64,000 nt of DNA from Clostridiales bacterium UBA6114 (GCA_002423435.1 DIWE01000039.1:36837-100836); one strand, 5' to 3'. Counted from the stretch's first letter, positions 1 to 8,490 are shown. The notes: a model not told the origin generated them from the letters alone. A program made the numbers and translations.

Positions 1-36
1 TGGAGGTAGCGAGTTCGAGCCTCGTCATCCGCTCCA
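1..36 (+). tRNA. tRNA-Gly, 3' part only
   Basis: The window opens inside a tRNA. Visible are the end of the anticodon arm, the variable loop, a T-arm with the TTCGAGC loop, the 3' acceptor strand CATCCGC, discriminator T and an encoded CCA ending at 36. The implied 5' acceptor GCGGATG and discriminator U fit tRNA-Gly. The anticodon lies outside the window, so the isoacceptor is unknown. Confidence 0.8.
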
Positions 37-49
37 ATAGAGTGTCAGT

Positions 50-83
50 CCGGCCCGCACTTTTGATGCGGGCCGGTTTTTTT
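50..83 (+). terminator. Intrinsic terminator after tRNA-Gly
   Basis: A 9-bp G+C-rich stem (CCGGCCCGC at 50-58 with GCGGGCCGG at 68-76) is followed by seven T. It closes the tRNA transcript. Confidence 0.9.
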
Positions 84-268
84 AATCCGAACGTTTTTGC
101 CGGCGGCATACTGTAATTTTTTGCGCAATGATCCGTGTCTCTTGAATCTCGGATTTTTTGGTAATATAATGTAAACTGAGGCAATGGAAGTTCAATCATA
201 TTTGCATAGATCCGCAAGAGACGGGCTTCATGAACAAAAGGGAGACCATCCGGACGGGAGCTGGAACA

Positions 269-754
269 ATGGACAGGCGTGGAAAGGAAAACTATTATCT
301 CGATATCGCCCAGACGGTGCTGGAACGCGGAACCTGCCTGAGAAGAAATTTCGGCGCCATCATCGTAAAAAACGACGTGATCGTTTCGACCGGATATTCC
401 GGGGCGCCCAGAGGGAGGGTAAACTGCTGCGACTCCGGCGTTTGCATCCGGGACAAGCTGAACATCCCCCGGGGGGAACGGTATGAGCTCTGCCGCTCGG
501 TGCATGCGGAGGCGAACGCGATCATTGCGGCCTCCCGCAACGAAATGCTCGGCGCGACGCTGTATCTTGTCGGCAAAGACATGAAGACCGGCCAGATCAT
601 GGACGACGCAAGCTCGTGCACGATGTGCCGGAGGCTCATCATAAACGCCGGCATCTCAAGGGTCGTTATCCGCCGCGACGCGGACCGGTATGAGGTCGTC
701 GACGTGCGCGACTGGATTTTCAAGGACGATCTTTCGGGCGCGGGCGGATATTAA
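269..754 (+). CDS. dCMP deaminase / ComEB-type cytidine deaminase family
   Basis: This is a zinc-dependent deaminase of the cytidine/deoxycytidylate family, expected to convert dCMP to dUMP for thymidylate supply. In the 161-aa reading the HAE zinc/catalytic motif (VHAEANA) is at about 79-81 and the two cysteine ligands are in SCTMC (117 and 120). The usual proline before the first cysteine is serine here. The ATG at 269 is preferred because GGGAG lies 8 nt upstream; an in-frame ATG at 230 has no clear ribosome-binding site. The gene stands alone between tRNA-Gly and the convergent ribosomal operon. A ComEB-type competence protein is the same family and cannot be separated by sequence alone. 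Confidence 0.85.
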   Translation: MDRRGKENYYLDIAQTVLERGTCLRRNFGAIIVKNDVIVSTGYSGAPRGRVNCCDSGVCIRDKLNIPRGERYELCRSVHAEANAIIAASRNEMLGATLYLVGKDMKTGQIMDDASSCTMCRRLIINAGISRVVIRRDADRYEVVDVRDWIFKDDLSGAGGY

Positions 755-779
755 AAACAAGAATGCGGCAAAATAAAAA

Positions 780-809
780 CGGCAGAAAGTATGTCCATAC
801 TTTCTGCCG
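780..809 (-). terminator. Terminator of the infC-rpmI-rplT operon
   Basis: A 14-bp perfect stem (780-793 with 796-809, 2-nt loop) lies between convergent genes. On the minus strand it runs into a T-rich stretch (complement of AAAATAAAAA at about 770-779), so it mainly serves rplT. It may also stop the deaminase transcript. Confidence 0.8.
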
Positions 810-842
810 TAAACAGCCATACTTCCATGGATCCATGCGGGA

Positions 843-1196
843 TCAAAGGGCTGCTTTCGCTTTCTCCACAAAGCTTGCAAAAGCGGCGTAATCGGACACC
901 GCAAGCTCGGAAAGCATTTTGCGGTTTACGTCGATGCCCGCTTTTTTAAGTCCGTACATCAGACGGGAATAGTTTATTCCGAGCGGCTTGCAGCCGGCGG
1001 ATATCCTGGTGATCCAAATTCTCCTGAAATCGCGCTTTTTCAGCTTGCGGCCGACATAAGCGTATTTTAACGATTTCATGACCGCTTCGTTCGCGGTTTT
1101 AAAGAGCTTTGATTTGCTTCCCCAATAACCCTTTGCGAGCTTTAAAATCTTTTTTCTTCTTTTGCGCGACATCATCGCGCCTTTTACGCGTGCCAT
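843..1196 (-). CDS. rplT: 50S ribosomal protein L20
   Basis: This 117-aa basic protein has the full-length L20 pattern. The N-terminus is rich in Arg/Lys ([19 protein letters not shown]) and is followed by the [19 protein letters not shown] core that contacts 23S rRNA during early 50S assembly. It is the last gene of infC-rpmI-rplT, 36 nt after rpmI. L20 is also the known autogenous repressor of this operon in Firmicutes, which fits the leader seen upstream of infC. Confidence 0.97.
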   Translation of the reverse strand: MARVKGAMMSRKRRKKILKLAKGYWGSKSKLFKTANEAVMKSLKYAYVGRKLKKRDFRRIWITRISAGCKPLGINYSRLMYGLKKAGIDVNRKMLSELAVSDYAAFASFVEKAKAAL

Positions 1197-1232
1197 ATCG
1201 GTAAAGCCTCCTTGATTTTCAGATGATAGTGG

Positions 1233-1430
1233 TTACGAATAAGGAATGAGGCGCTTGACCTGCGCTACATTTGTAGAATCGGCATAACCGGCTTTGCGGA
1301 GGCCTCTTTTCAATTTTGTCGTCTTTTTGGCAAGAATATGACGGCGGCCGGCGTGGGAGCGTTTCACTTTGCCGTTTTTAGTCACCTTAAACCTCTTTTT
1401 CGCACCGGTATGTGTTTTCAATTTAGGCAT
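1233..1430 (-). CDS. rpmI: 50S ribosomal protein L35
   Basis: This 65-aa very basic protein starts [17 protein letters not shown] and contains [18 protein letters not shown], the standard L35 signature and length. It is the middle gene of infC-rpmI-rplT. An AGGAGA-type ribosome-binding site precedes the ATG. Confidence 0.97.
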   Translation of the reverse strand: MPKLKTHTGAKKRFKVTKNGKVKRSHAGRRHILAKKTTKLKRGLRKAGYADSTNVAQVKRLIPYS

Positions 1431-1469
1431 TTTGTTTCTCCTCTCTTAAACGATGGGTAGGGGGATTTG

Positions 1470-1982
1470 CTATTTTTTCGGCGATATAAACATAAGCATG
1501 CTGCGACCTTCCAGCTTAGGCGCTTTTTCGAGTGTGCCGAACTCGGCACATCCTTCCGCAAAGCGCTTTAACAGTTCCTGCCCAATTGAGGTATGCGCCA
1601 TTTCACGGCCTCGAAAGCGCACGGCTACTTTGACCTTGTCGCCGTCTTGCAAGAAACGCAGGGCATTACGAAGCTTGACGTCAAAGTCATGTACGTCGAT
1701 TCCCGGGGACAGACGCAATTCCTTGATGTCGACAATGTGCTGATTTTTTCTTGCTTCCTTTTCCTTCTTTGCCTGTTCGAAACGGAATTTGCCATAATCC
1801 ATAATCTTGCATACGGGCGGGTTGGCCTGCGGTGCAATTTTTACGAGATCAAGCGATTTCTTTTCGGCCAGTTCAAGCGCCTCTCTGGATGACAGGATTC
1901 CCAGCTGGGTACCATCTGTGTCAACCAATCGAACCTCTTTGTCGCGGATTTCTTCATTAAGCTGATGATCCATGCCGCTAAT
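1470..1982 (-). CDS. infC: Translation initiation factor IF-3, AUU start codon
   Basis: IF-3 binds the 30S subunit and proofreads initiation codons. The 170-aa reading has the N-domain (NEEIRDKEVRLVD), the linker and the C-domain (FRGREMAHTSIGQELL) in normal order and length. The likely start is the ATT at 1982-1980, placed 8 nt after a perfect GGAGGT (complement of 1991-1996). A rare AUU start is the known basis of IF-3 autocontrol, because IF-3 rejects non-canonical starts. An in-frame ATG at 2060 would add 26 residues and is discussed with the leader. Confidence 0.93.
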   Translation of the reverse strand: MSGMDHQLNEEIRDKEVRLVDTDGTQLGILSSREALELAEKKSLDLVKIAPQANPPVCKIMDYGKFRFEQAKKEKEARKNQHIVDIKELRLSPGIDVHDFDVKLRNALRFLQDGDKVKVAVRFRGREMAHTSIGQELLKRFAEGCAEFGTLEKAPKLEGRSMLMFISPKK

Positions 1983-2118
1983 GCGAAAGCACCTCCAAAC
2001 AAAAATAAACGGGCGGATAAAAACCGCCCGTAAATGTAGCCATTTTATAACAGCAGCCATTTAAACCTCCGCAATTTAAGAACGCGGGGTGAGGACGGTT
2101 TAGTCCTACTTTATTGTA
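1983..2118 (-). promoter_or_regulatory. infC operon leader with terminator-like hairpin (L20-leader type)
   Basis: About 135 nt of untranslated leader lie between the predicted transcription start and the AUU codon. Just before the infC ribosome-binding site is a 7-bp G+C stem (complement of 2010-2016 with 2024-2030) followed by a T-rich run, which looks like an attenuator. Firmicutes infC operons carry L20-responsive leaders, and this fits. A second ribosome-binding site (GGAGG) 5 nt before an in-frame ATG at 2060 opens a frame that reads through the hairpin into infC. Confidence 0.65.
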
Positions 2119-2124
2119 TGTTGT

Positions 2125-2153
2125 ATTATATCAGTCGAATAAATGGTTGTCAA
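2125..2153 (-). promoter_or_regulatory. Consensus sigma-A promoter of infC-rpmI-rplT
   Basis: On the minus strand TTGACA (2153-2148) and TATAAT (2130-2125) are both perfect and separated by exactly 17 bp. Transcription should start near 2118. Confidence 0.9.
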
Positions 2154-2311
2154 GCGTTCATTTTATCCCATGGCTGCCGGATTCATCAAAGCGCCAAGAA
2201 GCAGCGCCGGCAGCCGATCACAATACCGCGAAAACGACCGCTTCGGCTGTTTTTCCGTATGATATTGTTTTATTTAACCAAATTACAGGTTTTTGCTCAT
2301 ACTGAAAAAGA

Positions 2312-2340
2312 TTGTAAACCTTGCGCCTACGGTGTAAAAT
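2312..2340 (+). promoter_or_regulatory. Sigma-A promoter of the DUF1292 gene
   Basis: TTGTAA (2312-2317), 17-bp spacer, TAAAAT (2335-2340), about 50 nt before the gene. The rest of 2154-2311 shows no further feature. Confidence 0.7.
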
Positions 2341-2388
2341 ACAGAATACGGGAAAACATATCTTATATTAAGAAAATGGGGTGTTGTT

Positions 2389-2703
2389 TTGGAAGAAATG
2401 AACAGCGGCTTCGGCAATAATTTTGTCGTTCTCACCGATGAGGACGGAAATGAAATTGAACTTGAACACCTGGATACCCTGGAGGAGAACGGGGAAACCT
2501 ATTTTGCGTTTATCGAGGCGCAGACGAACCTTGACGACGAAGGGGAGCTGATTGTGCTTAAATCCTCGAGAGACGAAAAAGGAGAAGAAGTTCTCATTAC
2601 GGTCGACGAAGACGAGGAATACGACAGAGTTTTTGATTTGTTCTCCGAAAGGCTTGAGAATTATTGCTTTGAAGATGAGGAAGACAATACCGAAGAGGAA
2701 TAA
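2389..2703 (+). CDS. DUF1292 (YrzB-like) acidic protein
   Basis: This 104-aa very acidic protein (FVVLTDEDGNEIELEHLD near the start, EDEEDNTEEE at the end) matches the DUF1292/YrzB family. Its molecular role is unknown. In many Firmicutes it lies near alaS-yrzL-ruvX, but here it is alone. The reading begins at TTG (2389) with GGGGTG upstream; an ATG at 2398 preceded by GGAAG is an equal alternative. No transmembrane segment or signal is seen. Confidence 0.8.
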   Translation: MEEMNSGFGNNFVVLTDEDGNEIELEHLDTLEENGETYFAFIEAQTNLDDEGELIVLKSSRDEKGEEVLITVDEDEEYDRVFDLFSERLENYCFEDEEDNTEEE

Positions 2704-2826
2704 TAGAATAATTTGGAACACATAAACGGTTGATTTCAGGCTGTCACCGGTGGTATGATATAGAAAAACACGTACCCTGCTTGGTTCGTATTCAGGCGTT
2801 TTTTAACCCACATTTAATATATGGGA

Positions 2827-2967
2827 TCCCGGCGCTTTTGCGGTGGTTTGCAGGCCTCCCGGCTTATGCCGGACGTTGGAAGCGGTAAAACCGCAAAGAG
2901 GGAACCCACCTGCCTTACGTGCAGGTTATTAAATATGTCTGATACGGCCGAAGCGGGGCGTTTTTTT
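2827..2967 (+). ncRNA. ssrS: 6S RNA
   Basis: 6S RNA mimics an open promoter and sequesters sigma-A RNA polymerase in stationary phase. The region shows the Firmicutes 6S hallmarks: a closing stem CGCTTTTGC (2833-2841) with GCCGAAGCG (2947-2955, one mismatch), GCGGTGGTTTG after the closing stem, GGGAACCCACCTGCC, an internal ACCTGC/GCAGGT hairpin (about 2908-2926), TCTGATACGGCCG near the 3' end, and a final T7 run (2961-2967). A TAATAT at 2815-2820 is a plausible -10 box. A second possible promoter is TTGATT (2730-2735), 18 bp, TATGAT (2754-2759). The following 2968-3200 holds nothing convincing. Confidence 0.82.
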
Positions 2968-3201
2968 CGAAACAACATAAAATTTTCTTATGACGGGCTT
3001 TTTCTAAAAGTCCGCCTTTTCTTTTTTTAATTTTCAACGCTCCGGCGTTTTACAAGAAACGGAGGCATTCATGGAAAAGTCAGACGCTGTTCACAGAGAA
3101 GACACAATCAGGAATTAAAGTAGTGTCTGACGATCAAACCCATAGAACGGTTTGATCAAAGCCGTAAGAACAATGATAAATGTCGGAAAGAGAGGCGGAT
3201 A

Positions 3202-3744
3202 ATGAACAGGAAAAAAATAGGCACGATTGTCATGTCGGTCGTTTTGGCGGCGTCGATCGGTACAACGGCATGGGCGACGTCACAGATAGACTCGGACGGA
3301 TCTCAGGCAACGGTGGCCGGGCAGTTTCAGCGCTTAAAGCGCTGGATGAACGGGGAGAAGTCCGAGCTTACCGACGAGCAAAAAGCCGAGATAGAGGAAA
3401 GACAAGCCGAGATGCAGGAGACCCGGCAGGCAAGGGAGGATGCATGGGCGAACCTGACCGACGAACAGAAGGAAGACATTTATTCCCTTCAGGAGCAGAT
3501 TGCCAAGCTCCACAATGAGCTTGCCGACCAATACAGCGAATATGGGCTGATCGACAGCGAAACCGCAGCGAAGATAAAAGAGGAGACGACGGACAGAGTC
3601 CAAAAAATCAGAGAGAGCGGAAGCCTCCCGATGCTGCAGGCGATTGGCGGCGGGCGCGGTCCCGGCTTTTTGAGGCAGGACAAAGCTTCGGCGGAGGACA
3701 CCGGCACTTCCGATTCCACAGCTACGGATGCGTCGGGCACATAG
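3202..3744 (+). CDS. Secreted DUF2680-like protein
   Basis: This 180-aa protein has a cleavable signal peptide (lysines, then a hydrophobic stretch at about 7-25 ending in AWA). The body is a highly charged helical region with two related segments, ELTDEQKAEIEE (about 55) and NLTDEQKEDIYSL (about 84), then a Gly/Pro/Ser-rich tail. The LTDEQK repeats fit the DUF2680/YckD family of exported proteins of unknown function. The ribosome-binding site is AGGCGG 4 nt before ATG. The gene is monocistronic with a strong terminator. Confidence 0.75.
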   Translation: MNRKKIGTIVMSVVLAASIGTTAWATSQIDSDGSQATVAGQFQRLKRWMNGEKSELTDEQKAEIEERQAEMQETRQAREDAWANLTDEQKEDIYSLQEQIAKLHNELADQYSEYGLIDSETAAKIKEETTDRVQKIRESGSLPMLQAIGGGRGPGFLRQDKASAEDTGTSDSTATDASGT

Positions 3745-3778
3745 CGGACTTGTGCGCGGATTTTTAATTCCATAAGGA

Positions 3779-3817
3779 ACACCCCCTGACTTTCTCAATA
3801 AAAGTCAGGGGGTGTTT
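3779..3817. terminator. Bidirectional intrinsic terminator
   Basis: AACACCCCCTGACTTT pairs with AAAGTCAGGGGGTGTT around a short loop, giving A-rich and T-rich flanks for both strands. It separates the convergent DUF2680 gene and glyS. Confidence 0.92.
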
Positions 3818-3837
3818 ATCTTGAGCAGGTATTTTGA

Positions 3838-5211
3838 TTAAAATCCGATCCGCTCTTCGATATACGAGCAGAGCCCGGAGACCGGGATTCTCTCCTGGGC
3901 CATCGTGTCGCGGTCGCGCACCGTCACACAGCTGTCGTTTACCGAGTCGAAATCGAACGTAATACAGAAGGGTGTGCCGATTTCGTCCTGCCGGCGGTAC
4001 CGCTTTCCGATGGAGCCTGCGTCGTCGTATTCGACCGGGAATTTTTTCGAGAGCATCTGGTAAATGGGATCGGTGTCTGACGCGAGCTTTTTCGAAAGCG
4101 GGAGGACCGCGCACTTATAGGGCGCGAGCGCCGGGTGGAGCCGCAGCACCGTGCGGACGTCTCCCGGGGCAATCTCTTCCTCGTCGTAAGCGTCGACCAA
4201 TATGGCAAGGGCGACGCGGTCGGCGCCGAGCGAGGGCTCAATCACGTACGGGATATATTTTTCGCCCGACTCCTGGTCAAAATATTCGAGGCTTTCGCCC
4301 GAATGAGTCTGATGCTGTTTTAAGTCGAAATCGGTCCGGTCGGCGATGCCCCACAGCTCGCCCCAGCCGAACGGGAACAGAAACTCGATGTCCGTCGTCG
4401 CGTTGGAATAGTGGGAAAGCTCCTCTTTTTCGTGGTCGCGAAGCTTTAAGTGCTCCTCTTTCAAGCCGAGCGAATATAAGAAATTGATGCAGTAGTCTTT
4501 CCAGTAACGGAACCATTCAAGATCCGTGCCCGGCTTGCAGAAAAACTCAAGCTCCATCTGCTCGAATTCACGGGTCCGGAACGTAAAGTTGCCCGGCGTG
4601 ATTTCGTTGCGGAAGGATTTGCCGATCTGCCCGACGCCGAAGGGGATTTTTTTCCTTGTGGTGCGCTGAATGTTTTTGAAATTGACGAAAATTCCCTGCG
4701 CCGTCTCGGGGCGGAGAAACAGCTCGTTTTTGGAGTCTTCCGTGACGCCCTGGAAGGTTTTGAACATCAGGTTAAATTTGCGGATATCGGTAAAATCAAC
4801 AGCTCCGCAGTCGGGGCAGGCGATTTTGTTTTCCTTGATATAGGCGGACATCTGTTCAAAGCTCCAGCCGGCGGGGTTTACGCCCGCGTCCTCGATGAGC
4901 TTGTCGGCGCGGTGGCGGGTTTTGCAGGCCTTGCAGTCCATAAGCGGATCGGAAAAGCCTCCGACGTGTCCCGACGCAACCCAGGTCTGCGGGTTCATCA
5001 GTATCGCGGAATCAAGCCCGACGTTGTATTTTGATTCCTGCACAAATTTTTTCCACCAGGCGCGCTTTACGTTGTTCTTGAACTCGACGCCCAAGGGCCC
5101 GTAATCCCATGTGTTGGAAAGCCCGCCGTAAATCTCGCTTCCCGCGTAGATAAAACCGCGGCTTTTGCACAGCGACACGATCGCGTCCATTGTTTTTTCG
5201 GTATTTTTCAT
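3838..5211 (-). CDS. glyS: Glycyl-tRNA synthetase, single-chain dimeric type
   Basis: This class II aminoacyl-tRNA synthetase charges tRNA-Gly. It is the alpha2 (eukaryotic/archaeal-like) form, about 457 aa. Visible are the N-terminal motif-1 region ([17 protein letters not shown]), two CxxC pairs of a zinc insertion (CKACK at about 94; CPDC at about 134), motif 2 ([21 protein letters not shown]), motif 3 ([14 protein letters not shown]) and the C-terminal anticodon-binding domain (LPLSKK onward). The ATG at 5211 is chosen because GGAGA lies 6 nt upstream. An ATG at 5223 overlaps that ribosome-binding site and would add four residues. Confidence 0.96.
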   Translation of the reverse strand: MKNTEKTMDAIVSLCKSRGFIYAGSEIYGGLSNTWDYGPLGVEFKNNVKRAWWKKFVQESKYNVGLDSAILMNPQTWVASGHVGGFSDPLMDCKACKTRHRADKLIEDAGVNPAGWSFEQMSAYIKENKIACPDCGAVDFTDIRKFNLMFKTFQGVTEDSKNELFLRPETAQGIFVNFKNIQRTTRKKIPFGVGQIGKSFRNEITPGNFTFRTREFEQMELEFFCKPGTDLEWFRYWKDYCINFLYSLGLKEEHLKLRDHEKEELSHYSNATTDIEFLFPFGWGELWGIADRTDFDLKQHQTHSGESLEYFDQESGEKYIPYVIEPSLGADRVALAILVDAYDEEEIAPGDVRTVLRLHPALAPYKCAVLPLSKKLASDTDPIYQMLSKKFPVEYDDAGSIGKRYRRQDEIGTPFCITFDFDSVNDSCVTVRDRDTMAQERIPVSGLCSYIEERIGF

Positions 5212-5295
5212 TTTATTCTCCATTCCGGCGCATATGGCGTATGCGCTCCATAAGATATATTACACGCTTTGAAAATTATATCTGATCCTGCACAC

Positions 5296-5324
5296 TTGTC
5301 AAGAGACGGAAAAATTGTTATAAT
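5296..5324 (+). promoter_or_regulatory. Sigma-A promoter of tRNA-Pro
   Basis: TTGTCA (5296-5301), 17 bp, TATAAT (5319-5324), 11 nt before the tRNA. Confidence 0.88.
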
Positions 5325-5335
5325 ACACTACGCAT

Positions 5336-5411
5336 CGAGGCGTAGCGCAGATGGTAGCGCGCCTGCTTTGGGAGCAGGATGCCGCAGGTTCAAATCCTGT
5401 CGCCTCGACCA
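5336..5411 (+). tRNA. tRNA-Pro (anticodon TGG)
   Basis: A full 76-nt cloverleaf: acceptor CGAGGCG/CGCCTCG, D-arm GCGCAGATGGTAGCGC, anticodon stem CCTGC/GCAGG with loop TTTGGGA (anticodon TGG), T-loop TTCAAAT, discriminator A, encoded CCA. Confidence 0.96.
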
Positions 5412-5422
5412 TAAAAATTGCT

Positions 5423-5459
5423 GAAAGTCGTCGATTGGTTTGCTTACTCGACGACTTTC
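5423..5459 (+). terminator. Hairpin terminator after tRNA-Pro
   Basis: A 12-bp perfect stem (GAAAGTCGTCGA with TCGACGACTTTC, 13-nt loop) is followed by GACTTTTAT. The T-run is short. Confidence 0.65.
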
Positions 5460-5509
5460 GACTTTTATGCTATGATGAAGAAAATTTATGTTTTATATGG
5501 GTGGCTTTA

Positions 5510-6178
5510 ATGAAAAAACAGCAGCTCCTTGTCCTGGCAACTGTTCTAGTCCTGTTGATATCAGGCTGTAATTTATTTTCAAAGGAGCAGGCAGGAACCG
5601 ATCCGCCCTCAATCGGTGATGCGAATGAACCCGTGTCGTCGTCTGTATCTCCCGATCTTTCTAAATCAATTCATAAGGAACAGGTAGCGGATTCTTCCGC
5701 ACCCGATCAAAACAACCAATTCAAGAAGAACGTCGAACTAACGTATATCGCCTTGTACTTACGGCAATTTGATCTTTTTGCCGCTCCAGTTTCGTTTGGT
5801 TATTGTTTCCATGACATGGATCAGAACGGGCTTCCTGAACTCATCATCAAAACCGGTAGTTGTGAAGCTGATTATTTGTACAGTTTTTATATGGTCTCAG
5901 ACGGCGAGTTTGTTGAGTGCGGTTCGCTCAGCGGCAGCCATGCTGCGTTGTACACCAACGGTTCCGCCGGAATCGTCAGGTATGCGGGGCAAATGGGAGT
6001 TTACGATATCACTATATCAGAATTAAAGGGAACCACTCTCGTGACGCAAGAAATTGCGAACGGGACGCTTGACTTTGGTGAGGAATATCCAGACCTGATT
6101 GAATACGGTTATGGCGACTATGATCAATGCATAGAGTTTAATTATGTTTCTACAGGTTTCCTCGTCGCAAAAGGCTGA
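5510..6178 (+). CDS. Predicted lipoprotein of unknown function
   Basis: This 222-aa protein starts MKKQQLLVLATVLVLLISGCN, a type II signal with lipobox ISGC (lipidated Cys about 20), so it should be anchored to the outer face of the membrane. A Ser/Asp/Pro-rich linker follows to about residue 75. The globular part contains HDMDQNGLPELIIKTGS, like a single calcium-binding or FG-GAP-type loop. The frame is open back through tRNA-Pro, but the ATG at 5510 with the signal peptide is clearly the start. Function not recognised. Confidence 0.75.
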   Translation: MKKQQLLVLATVLVLLISGCNLFSKEQAGTDPPSIGDANEPVSSSVSPDLSKSIHKEQVADSSAPDQNNQFKKNVELTYIALYLRQFDLFAAPVSFGYCFHDMDQNGLPELIIKTGSCEADYLYSFYMVSDGEFVECGSLSGSHAALYTNGSAGIVRYAGQMGVYDITISELKGTTLVTQEIANGTLDFGEEYPDLIEYGYGDYDQCIEFNYVSTGFLVAKG

Positions 6179-6280
6179 GGGAAGCATTCGAACAAGTAGT
6201 TTCGCATAACTCTTTCAACACAAAATAAGTATTTTCTACGTTTTGGTAAGCATACAAAATCATCAATTATCCCATGCAAA

Positions 6281-6318
6281 AAGGAGCTGTAGCAATTTTC
6301 ATTTTGCTACAGCTCCTT
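6281..6318. terminator. Strong bidirectional hairpin terminator
   Basis: A 15-bp perfect stem (AAGGAGCTGTAGCAA, 6281-6295, with TTGCTACAGCTCCTT, 6304-6318) lies between the convergent lipoprotein gene and the YwgA-like gene. Confidence 0.75.
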
Positions 6319-6435
6319 CTTGCGTTGAATGAATTTGTGTGGCAACTGAGTCCTCTTTGGAATCTTGCAGGAAAGCATAAAGTATCATACGTTATTTTGA
6401 TCTCGAAAACCAATCATTTTGAGCAATTGCCTAAA

Positions 6436-6972
6436 TTATCCAGCGATATAATCTTGCACCTTAAGAGTCTTATATGCCTCAGTAATTATTTCTTCAGAGA
6501 AATGAGGTTTAATTTCTTTAACTTTTCTTACAATGGACTGAGCGTCCTTTTTCCATGTGTTCTTCAAATATAGATTGTTTATATAGATTATTGTAGAATA
6601 TAACTCTAGATCTTTAGCTGATTTTCCATGTATAAAACTCAATATTTCTGTTATAGCTCTTGTGCCTATATCATCCAGATGTTCAATATTTGATTTTACT
6701 TTTTCTGAAACATTTAATTCATAGCCAATATAGTTTTGATAGGGATACATTGTGGATGTTATAGAGCCCTCAGATATTAATTCATCAACATCTTCCGATA
6801 CATCAGCCGAGTACGGCCCATATGTATAAATGGAGAAGTCATAATTTAAATTTATTTTTTTAACTTCTTTGAGAAAAAACAATGTTTTCATAACAGCTGT
6901 TTTTCCCATATCCGGATTTCGCTCTAGTAAGTTCAGTATCATATTCTTTTCATAACTTAAATTCATATTCAA
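6436..6972 (-). CDS. YwgA-like protein, partner of HD phosphohydrolase
   Basis: This 178-aa protein has YTYGPYSADVSEDVDEL at about 49-65. That pattern is typical of the YwgA family and more loosely of SocA/Panacea-type proteins (a helical N-terminus, then a GPYS strand). The function of YwgA is unknown. The gene overlaps the upstream HD gene by 23 nt, so the two are translationally coupled. The same gene order (ywfO-ywgA) is known from Bacillus. The DNA is visibly A+T-richer than the flanks, suggesting transfer. Confidence 0.65.
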   Translation of the reverse strand: MNMNLSYEKNMILNLLERNPDMGKTAVMKTLFFLKEVKKINLNYDFSIYTYGPYSADVSEDVDELISEGSITSTMYPYQNYIGYELNVSEKVKSNIEHLDDIGTRAITEILSFIHGKSAKDLELYSTIIYINNLYLKNTWKKDAQSIVRKVKEIKPHFSEEIITEAYKTLKVQDYIAG

Positions 6973-8257
6973 TACCCTTTCCTTCTTGGGCTATAAACAA
7001 TCGTGTTACTTTAGGTAGGCCGGGCATAACTGAAATCAGTTTTGACTTATAAGTTAACGGATAGCTTACTTTGCTTCTAGTGTTATAAATATTAATATCC
7101 TTGTCCAGCTTATACCACTTAGTACTGGCGCCTTTATCAAGAAATCCTACATTCTTTGTTAAATCCTCACGTGCTTTAGCCATTTCTTCTTCTGAGGGTT
7201 CAACATCCCATTCTTTTTTACATTTATATGGTTCCCTGTTAAGGATGATATCCCCATGTTGGCCGCCCAGATTATTTTTCAACGCACCATATATAATCCA
7301 ATCGTCTAGGTTTAAATATTTCTTTATATTTTTCTCTGAGTTCGGAGCAGGAAAAAGTCCGTCTTTGTATTTAAGGTTTTTTAATATTTCCTTTGTTGCA
7401 CATTCAATATGATAATCAAACGCTCTACGCACTGGATGAAAATAGACTTGTGAAAACATTTGATAGCGCGCAATAACTAAACTTTCTGCTACATGCCAGC
7501 CGCCATCCTCAATTGCTAAAAAACAATCGCTTGATTCTTCTGATTGACCTAAGGTAATACAATTGACTAAACGATTTCGGTCATACATCCCATAATTAAC
7601 ACCAAGATGCAGAGAATCTCGTAATAAGTAATCCGCTCTATCAGCGTCTAGCTGCCCGGAAATAAGTCCTCCCCAGATAATTGATGTTCTTGTGGGCGGT
7701 ACGGATTCATCCCCTAATAGAGATGTGACGTCTTCTGCCTTGATGCCTAAAGCTTCACCAAAACGATGGTTTTCAATATAATCTCTAAAAACTAGCTTTA
7801 TAGCTGCAATACTATAGTCTTCATGTTCATACCGTTTCACTTCACCCATTTTATATTTGGGATGCTTTGGTAATAGCAAAGGCATGGAGCTTTCCCCTGC
7901 GTGAGAAAAAGGGGCATGTCCAATATCATGTAACAAAGCAGCTAATCTTATGATTTTCTTGGTTCGTTTTAGATCATCCCATTCAACTCCTAATTTTTCA
8001 CGGTTGTGCTTTTGGCCAGCAATATTGTCAAACATCTCAGTAGCCATTTGTACAACGCCTAGGGAATGCTCAAAGCGTGTATGATTTGCCCCCGGATAGA
8101 CCATTTCAGTTAATGATAATTGCCGTATCCTGCGTAAACGTTGATAGAACGAAGAATTTATAATGTCCATTTCTTGTGCATCAAGTTTTACAAAACCATA
8201 GACTGGGTCTCTGATTTTATACTCTTTGTCTATTTTAGATTTTATAGGCACTGGCAA
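6950..8257 (-). CDS. HD-domain phosphohydrolase (YwfO/SAMHD1-like)
   Basis: This 435-aa enzyme belongs to the dNTPase-like HD superfamily. The N-terminus has the family block IRDPVYGFVKL (15-25), QRLRRIRQLSLTEMVYPGA (39-57) and HTRFEHSLGV with metal ligand H64. The HD pair is in LLHDIGHAPFSH (H110-D111), and the last metal Asp is in DADRADYLLRD (about D206). YwfO-like proteins hydrolyse nucleotides; the substrate here is unknown. The start is taken at TTG 8257 with GGAAG just upstream; a GTG two codons later is possible. It is the first gene of the pair with the YwgA-like protein. Confidence 0.8.
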   Translation of the reverse strand: MPVPIKSKIDKEYKIRDPVYGFVKLDAQEMDIINSSFYQRLRRIRQLSLTEMVYPGANHTRFEHSLGVVQMATEMFDNIAGQKHNREKLGVEWDDLKRTKKIIRLAALLHDIGHAPFSHAGESSMPLLLPKHPKYKMGEVKRYEHEDYSIAAIKLVFRDYIENHRFGEALGIKAEDVTSLLGDESVPPTRTSIIWGGLISGQLDADRADYLLRDSLHLGVNYGMYDRNRLVNCITLGQSEESSDCFLAIEDGGWHVAESLVIARYQMFSQVYFHPVRRAFDYHIECATKEILKNLKYKDGLFPAPNSEKNIKKYLNLDDWIIYGALKNNLGGQHGDIILNREPYKCKKEWDVEPSEEEMAKAREDLTKNVGFLDKGASTKWYKLDKDINIYNTRSKVSYPLTYKSKLISVMPGLPKVTRLFIAQEGKGIEYEFKL

Positions 8258-8454
8258 CGCTTCCTAACCTATATGTTATAATAGACGAGCAGCCCTTGAA
8301 CGTAAAACTGGACTATTCCATAAAACTATAGTAACCTTTTCAAATAATAATTTCAACCTGCTTTTGCTTAATTTTAGTAAATACCACTTACTGACCGCCC
8401 CAAAATAATCGATATGACTGGATTTTCTTAAGTCCTATAATTTCACTCCAACCC

Positions 8455-8490
8455 AAAAACGGTATGGCTTTTATGCCATGCCGTTTTTTT
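8455..8490 (+). terminator. Hairpin with T7 run
   Basis: A 10-bp stem (ACGGTATGGC, 8459-8468, with GCCATGCCGT, 8475-8484) is followed by a T run to 8490. No plus-strand gene precedes it. It opens a hairpin-rich non-coding stretch, 8258-8806, with no credible gene. Confidence 0.6.

Noticed and set aside
184..486. 100-aa frame overlapping the dCMP deaminase
   Set aside because: Different frame, basic low-complexity product, no ribosome-binding site; deaminase motifs are in the other frame.
3071..3118. 15-codon frame after a good GGAGG
   Set aside because: Too short, no pattern, and between 6S RNA and a gene with its own start; kept only as a note.
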